DNA from: Limnobaculum zhutongyuii
Lineage (GTDB): Bacteria > Pseudomonadota > Gammaproteobacteria > Enterobacterales > Enterobacteriaceae
Direction: 5' to 3'
NCBI RefSeq assembly: GCF_004295645.1
Contig: NZ_CP034752.1
Location: 806,001 to 870,000 of the forward strand
Length of the DNA stretch: 64,000 nt
The position numbers and the translations under genes are program-made. The notes beneath the pieces are model-generated. The model was not told the DNA's origin. It worked only from the letters and a program-made list of their open reading frames with translations, and did not search any database. Position 1 is the stretch's first letter. Each line of letters starts with the position of its first letter. Positions 62,169 through 64,000 of this stretch are shown here, in pieces.

Positions 62169-62612
62169 ATGATAAAAAAAATGAGCTGTTTATTGATGTT
62201 ACTATTTGTCTGTTTTGGTGGTGTGGCGCAGGCTGCCAGCTGTATCTCCATTAATGATAAAGACCAGCGTGCTTACTGTAATGCCAAACAGGGCAATGGT
62301 AGTTGTATCTCAATTAATAACGCAGATCTGAAGGCTCAATGTTATGCGGAAAAAGGGCAGGGTAGCTGTATATCGATTAAAGACAGGGATCAGCGGGCTT
62401 ATTGCAATGCCAGAAAAAATAATAGTAGCTGCATAACCATTAATGATTCGGATTTAAGAGCGCAGTGCAACGCTGAGTTAAAGCAGAGCAGTTGCATAAC
62501 GATTAAAGATAAGGATCAGCGAGCGTATTGCAATGCTAAAAAGGGGCAGGGCAGTTGCATTGCTATCAATAACGCCGACCTGAAAGCGCGCTGCTATGCG
62601 GAGAAGAAGTAA
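62169..62612 (+). CDS. Secreted Cys-rich repeat protein, six ~21-residue units
   Basis: A 147-residue protein. A signal peptide ends near VAQAAS, and the mature part is six repeats of form CI(S/T/A)I(N/K)-D/N..., each with two Cys. Two unit types alternate: one has DQRAYCNA and the other DL(K/R)A(Q/R)C(Y/N)AE, so it is three copies of a 42-residue pair. The twelve Cys should pair in the periplasm or outside. AAGGAG fixes the start at 62169. No known function. Confidence 0.75.
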   Translation: MIKKMSCLLMLLFVCFGGVAQAASCISINDKDQRAYCNAKQGNGSCISINNADLKAQCYAEKGQGSCISIKDRDQRAYCNARKNNSSCITINDSDLRAQCNAELKQSSCITIKDKDQRAYCNAKKGQGSCIAINNADLKARCYAEKK

Positions 62613-62691
62613 TATCATTACCTGAATCTGAAGCATTTACATTAAGCTATGTTTGGTACTCGTCAGGGATTTGGCTCAAAGGATTGTTGGT

Positions 62692-63567
62692 ATGAAATTC
62701 AGCTATTCGACCCGCTTTAAAAGCTCCATCAAAGTATTATTTCTGTTGTGTGTGGCGCTGCTGACACCGATCCAATTTTTCTTTATCTCGGCATTATTTA
62801 TGCTGGATAAGCTTCGTCCGCCTTTGTTGTGGCTGTTGTTAATTTTAGGCTGTGTTGTTTTGCTGTCTGTTCCCATTCTTGCTCTTTGGCACGGTTACCG
62901 AAAATTAGCGGGTGAAAGGTTTAGCCTTATTGTTACCAATCAGGGAATTGAATTTAATTTTTTTGAAATCGGTAAACCGTTTTGTGCGTCGTGGAGTGAG
63001 ATCGAGGCCATAGAGAGAAAGGATAAATCGATCCGAATTATTCCTTACGCCTTGCCCGGCAGGAAAAAGAAACCACTGAACCTGTTTGACCAGTTTAATT
63101 ACGCGTTAGATCAAATCTATGAAACGCTTTTGCAGGCAAAACAGGGGAAATTAAGGGAAGAGCCGGTTGAATCTTTCCGAAAAATTACCAATCTGGCCTA
63201 TCAAAAAAGAACCATGTTTTATCATTATTCGGTGATTGCCATTACCTTTCTGCTGTTGGCCAGCCTGATGATGACAGAACTGGTTTTAAAGTTGGGTGGA
63301 TATTCCTGGATCTTTACCGGTTTGATTGTTGTGCTGATGCTCTCTTTTATCATATCGGCCCGATTTGATAGCAAAACCTTTACTGAGCTTACACTCGATG
63401 ATTCACATCTTATTATTGAGTGTGTGGCTTTTAGAAATATGCGCAGAAAACGCTTTGCCAATATCACCATCCCGATTGCCGATATTGATATTTTTAATAC
63501 AGATAACAGGATGCTGGTGATTAAAACTAAAAGTGAAAATTACAGCTTTACCCCCCGTCGAATTTAG
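62692..63567 (+). CDS. Hypothetical four-helix membrane protein
   Basis: A 291-residue protein with two pairs of helices (about residues 14-36 and 45-66; 180-200 and 205-225) separating a soluble domain (FSLIVTNQGIEFNFFEIGKPFCASWSEIEAIERKD) and a similar C-terminal one (TELTLDDSHLIIECVAFRN). The two soluble parts look like PH-like/YcxB-type domains. AAAGGA precedes the ATG at 62692. No family assigned. Confidence 0.65.
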   Translation: MKFSYSTRFKSSIKVLFLLCVALLTPIQFFFISALFMLDKLRPPLLWLLLILGCVVLLSVPILALWHGYRKLAGERFSLIVTNQGIEFNFFEIGKPFCASWSEIEAIERKDKSIRIIPYALPGRKKKPLNLFDQFNYALDQIYETLLQAKQGKLREEPVESFRKITNLAYQKRTMFYHYSVIAITFLLLASLMMTELVLKLGGYSWIFTGLIVVLMLSFIISARFDSKTFTELTLDDSHLIIECVAFRNMRRKRFANITIPIADIDIFNTDNRMLVIKTKSENYSFTPRRI

Positions 63568-63845
63568 TAAAACGGATTGGCTTTATTTGCAGGATAATTT
63601 GTTCAATAGAATATAATTTTGCAATACATTGATTAATATATTGAATTATCCACCCGTTGATTTTGGTGGGGATCTATAACATTCAGTCCATGCCTTAATT
63701 AGGATTAACATGGCTCAGCCAAAAGTTTGATCAACATCTCAATTCCTTGATGCAACCCACTAATTTTGTTGATGTAAGTCAATCATGTATTTGAACGGTA
63801 CCTTTTCGTATAGACTTAATTGCAAATGCTAACGTAAACTAGAAT
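63568..63845. other. Intergenic region upstream of the Fur-regulated gene
   Basis: 278 bases, AT-rich. No ORF or repeat recognised. It leads into the Fur box at 63846. Confidence 0.4.
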
Positions 63846-63864
63846 GATAATAACAATCATTCTT
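63846..63864. promoter_or_regulatory. Fur box
   Basis: GATAATAACAATCATTCTT matches 15 of 19 bases of the Fur consensus GATAATGATAATCATTATC. It lies 15 bases before the next start codon, so Fe2+-Fur would block transcription. Confidence 0.85.
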
Positions 63865-63878
63865 ATTAAGGTTTTGGC

Positions 63879-64000
63879 ATGGCATTACGCACAAGGAACG
63901 GGTACTTTTTACTCTCCTCTTTAACGCTTCTGGTTATTCAAAGCGCAACCGCTGCAACACCTTCGACTTCCGGTTCATCTATTGCGGAAGAAAAAAATGA
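63879..64000 (+). CDS. 5' end of an iron-regulated exported protein, probably a TonB-dependent receptor (3' end outside window)
   Basis: Forty codons are visible, open to the window end. The N-terminus is a signal peptide (MALRTRNGYF then LLSSLTLLVIQSATAA) followed by a Ser/Thr/Gly-rich stretch and EEKN. AAGG stands 6 bases before the ATG and a Fur box just upstream. Siderophore receptors commonly look like this, but no plug domain is within the window, so the family is inference. Confidence 0.55.
   Translation, partial: MALRTRNGYFLLSSLTLLVIQSATAATPSTSGSSIAEEKN

Overview
The window looks like a chromosome segment of an enterobacterium (Enterobacterales). The blocks fldB-xerD-dsbC-recJ and prfB-lysS are close to their E. 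coli counterparts in sequence and gene order, as are dps, focA, dcuC and tRNA-Gly(CCC). A Budviciaceae-type genome (Limnobaculum/Budvicia/Pragia) is my guess from the gene mix. It is not proven by the sequence.

Layout. (1) 1-5.9 kb: the 3' end of a contact-dependent inhibition gene (cdiA, EndoU-type RNase tip), its immunity gene, an orphan toxin-tip/immunity pair, and an AT-rich tail of small immunity-like and hypothetical genes. (2) 6-11.4 kb: kptA, an Xre regulator, then fldB, xerD, dsbC and recJ. (3) 11.4-31.2 kb: an insertion between recJ and prfB, which are neighbours in E. coli. It holds a DUF937/OmpA-like protein, a complete 4-hydroxyphenylacetate (HPA) degradation cluster, a MarR regulator with a frameshifted MFS transporter, and an LTA-synthase-like membrane sulfatase. 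(4) 31.3-38 kb: prfB with its programmed +1 frameshift, lysS, a three-lipoprotein operon (CsgG-like/DUF4810/DUF799), focA and dps. (5) 38-46.7 kb: a short-chain 3-hydroxyacid/acetoacetate module (LysR, thiolase with frameshift, SDR, CoA-transferase, GntP-type permease), a repeat-rich gap, a methyltransferase and tRNA-Gly. (6) 47-55 kb: an RND pump with a TetR regulator and a clean operator-like palindrome, then a Salmonella-type mgtC-mgtB operon with a long attenuator-like leader, a proline-rich leader ORF and small ORFs downstream of mgtB. (7) 55-64 kb: small genes, an IS200-like remnant, a broken second copy of yjbR, dcuC with an RpiR regulator and an aspartase/fumarase-superfamily lyase, a Cys-repeat secreted protein, and the start of a probable iron-regulated TonB receptor behind a Fur box.

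How the genes work together. The HPA cluster takes HPA in (HpaX), hydroxylates it with a two-component monooxygenase, opens the ring (HpaD), and processes the product through HpaE, HpaF, HpaG, HpaH and HpaI to pyruvate and succinate semialdehyde. A semialdehyde dehydrogenase inside the operon then yields succinate. The hydroxylase is not the enterobacterial HpaBC pair. It is the Acinetobacter baumannii-type C1/C2 pair, a non-orthologous replacement in an otherwise enterobacterial cluster.

The most notable items are that replacement, the mgtCB leader with mutually exclusive stems and a Pro-Pro-Pro leader peptide, substitutions in two catalytic motifs of MgtB, a family of about 155-bp dispersed intergenic repeats, two perfect operator palindromes, the orphan CDI module, and the IS200/yjbR duplication scar. 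Two single-base frameshifts in G runs (MFS transporter and thiolase) may be real or may be sequencing errors.
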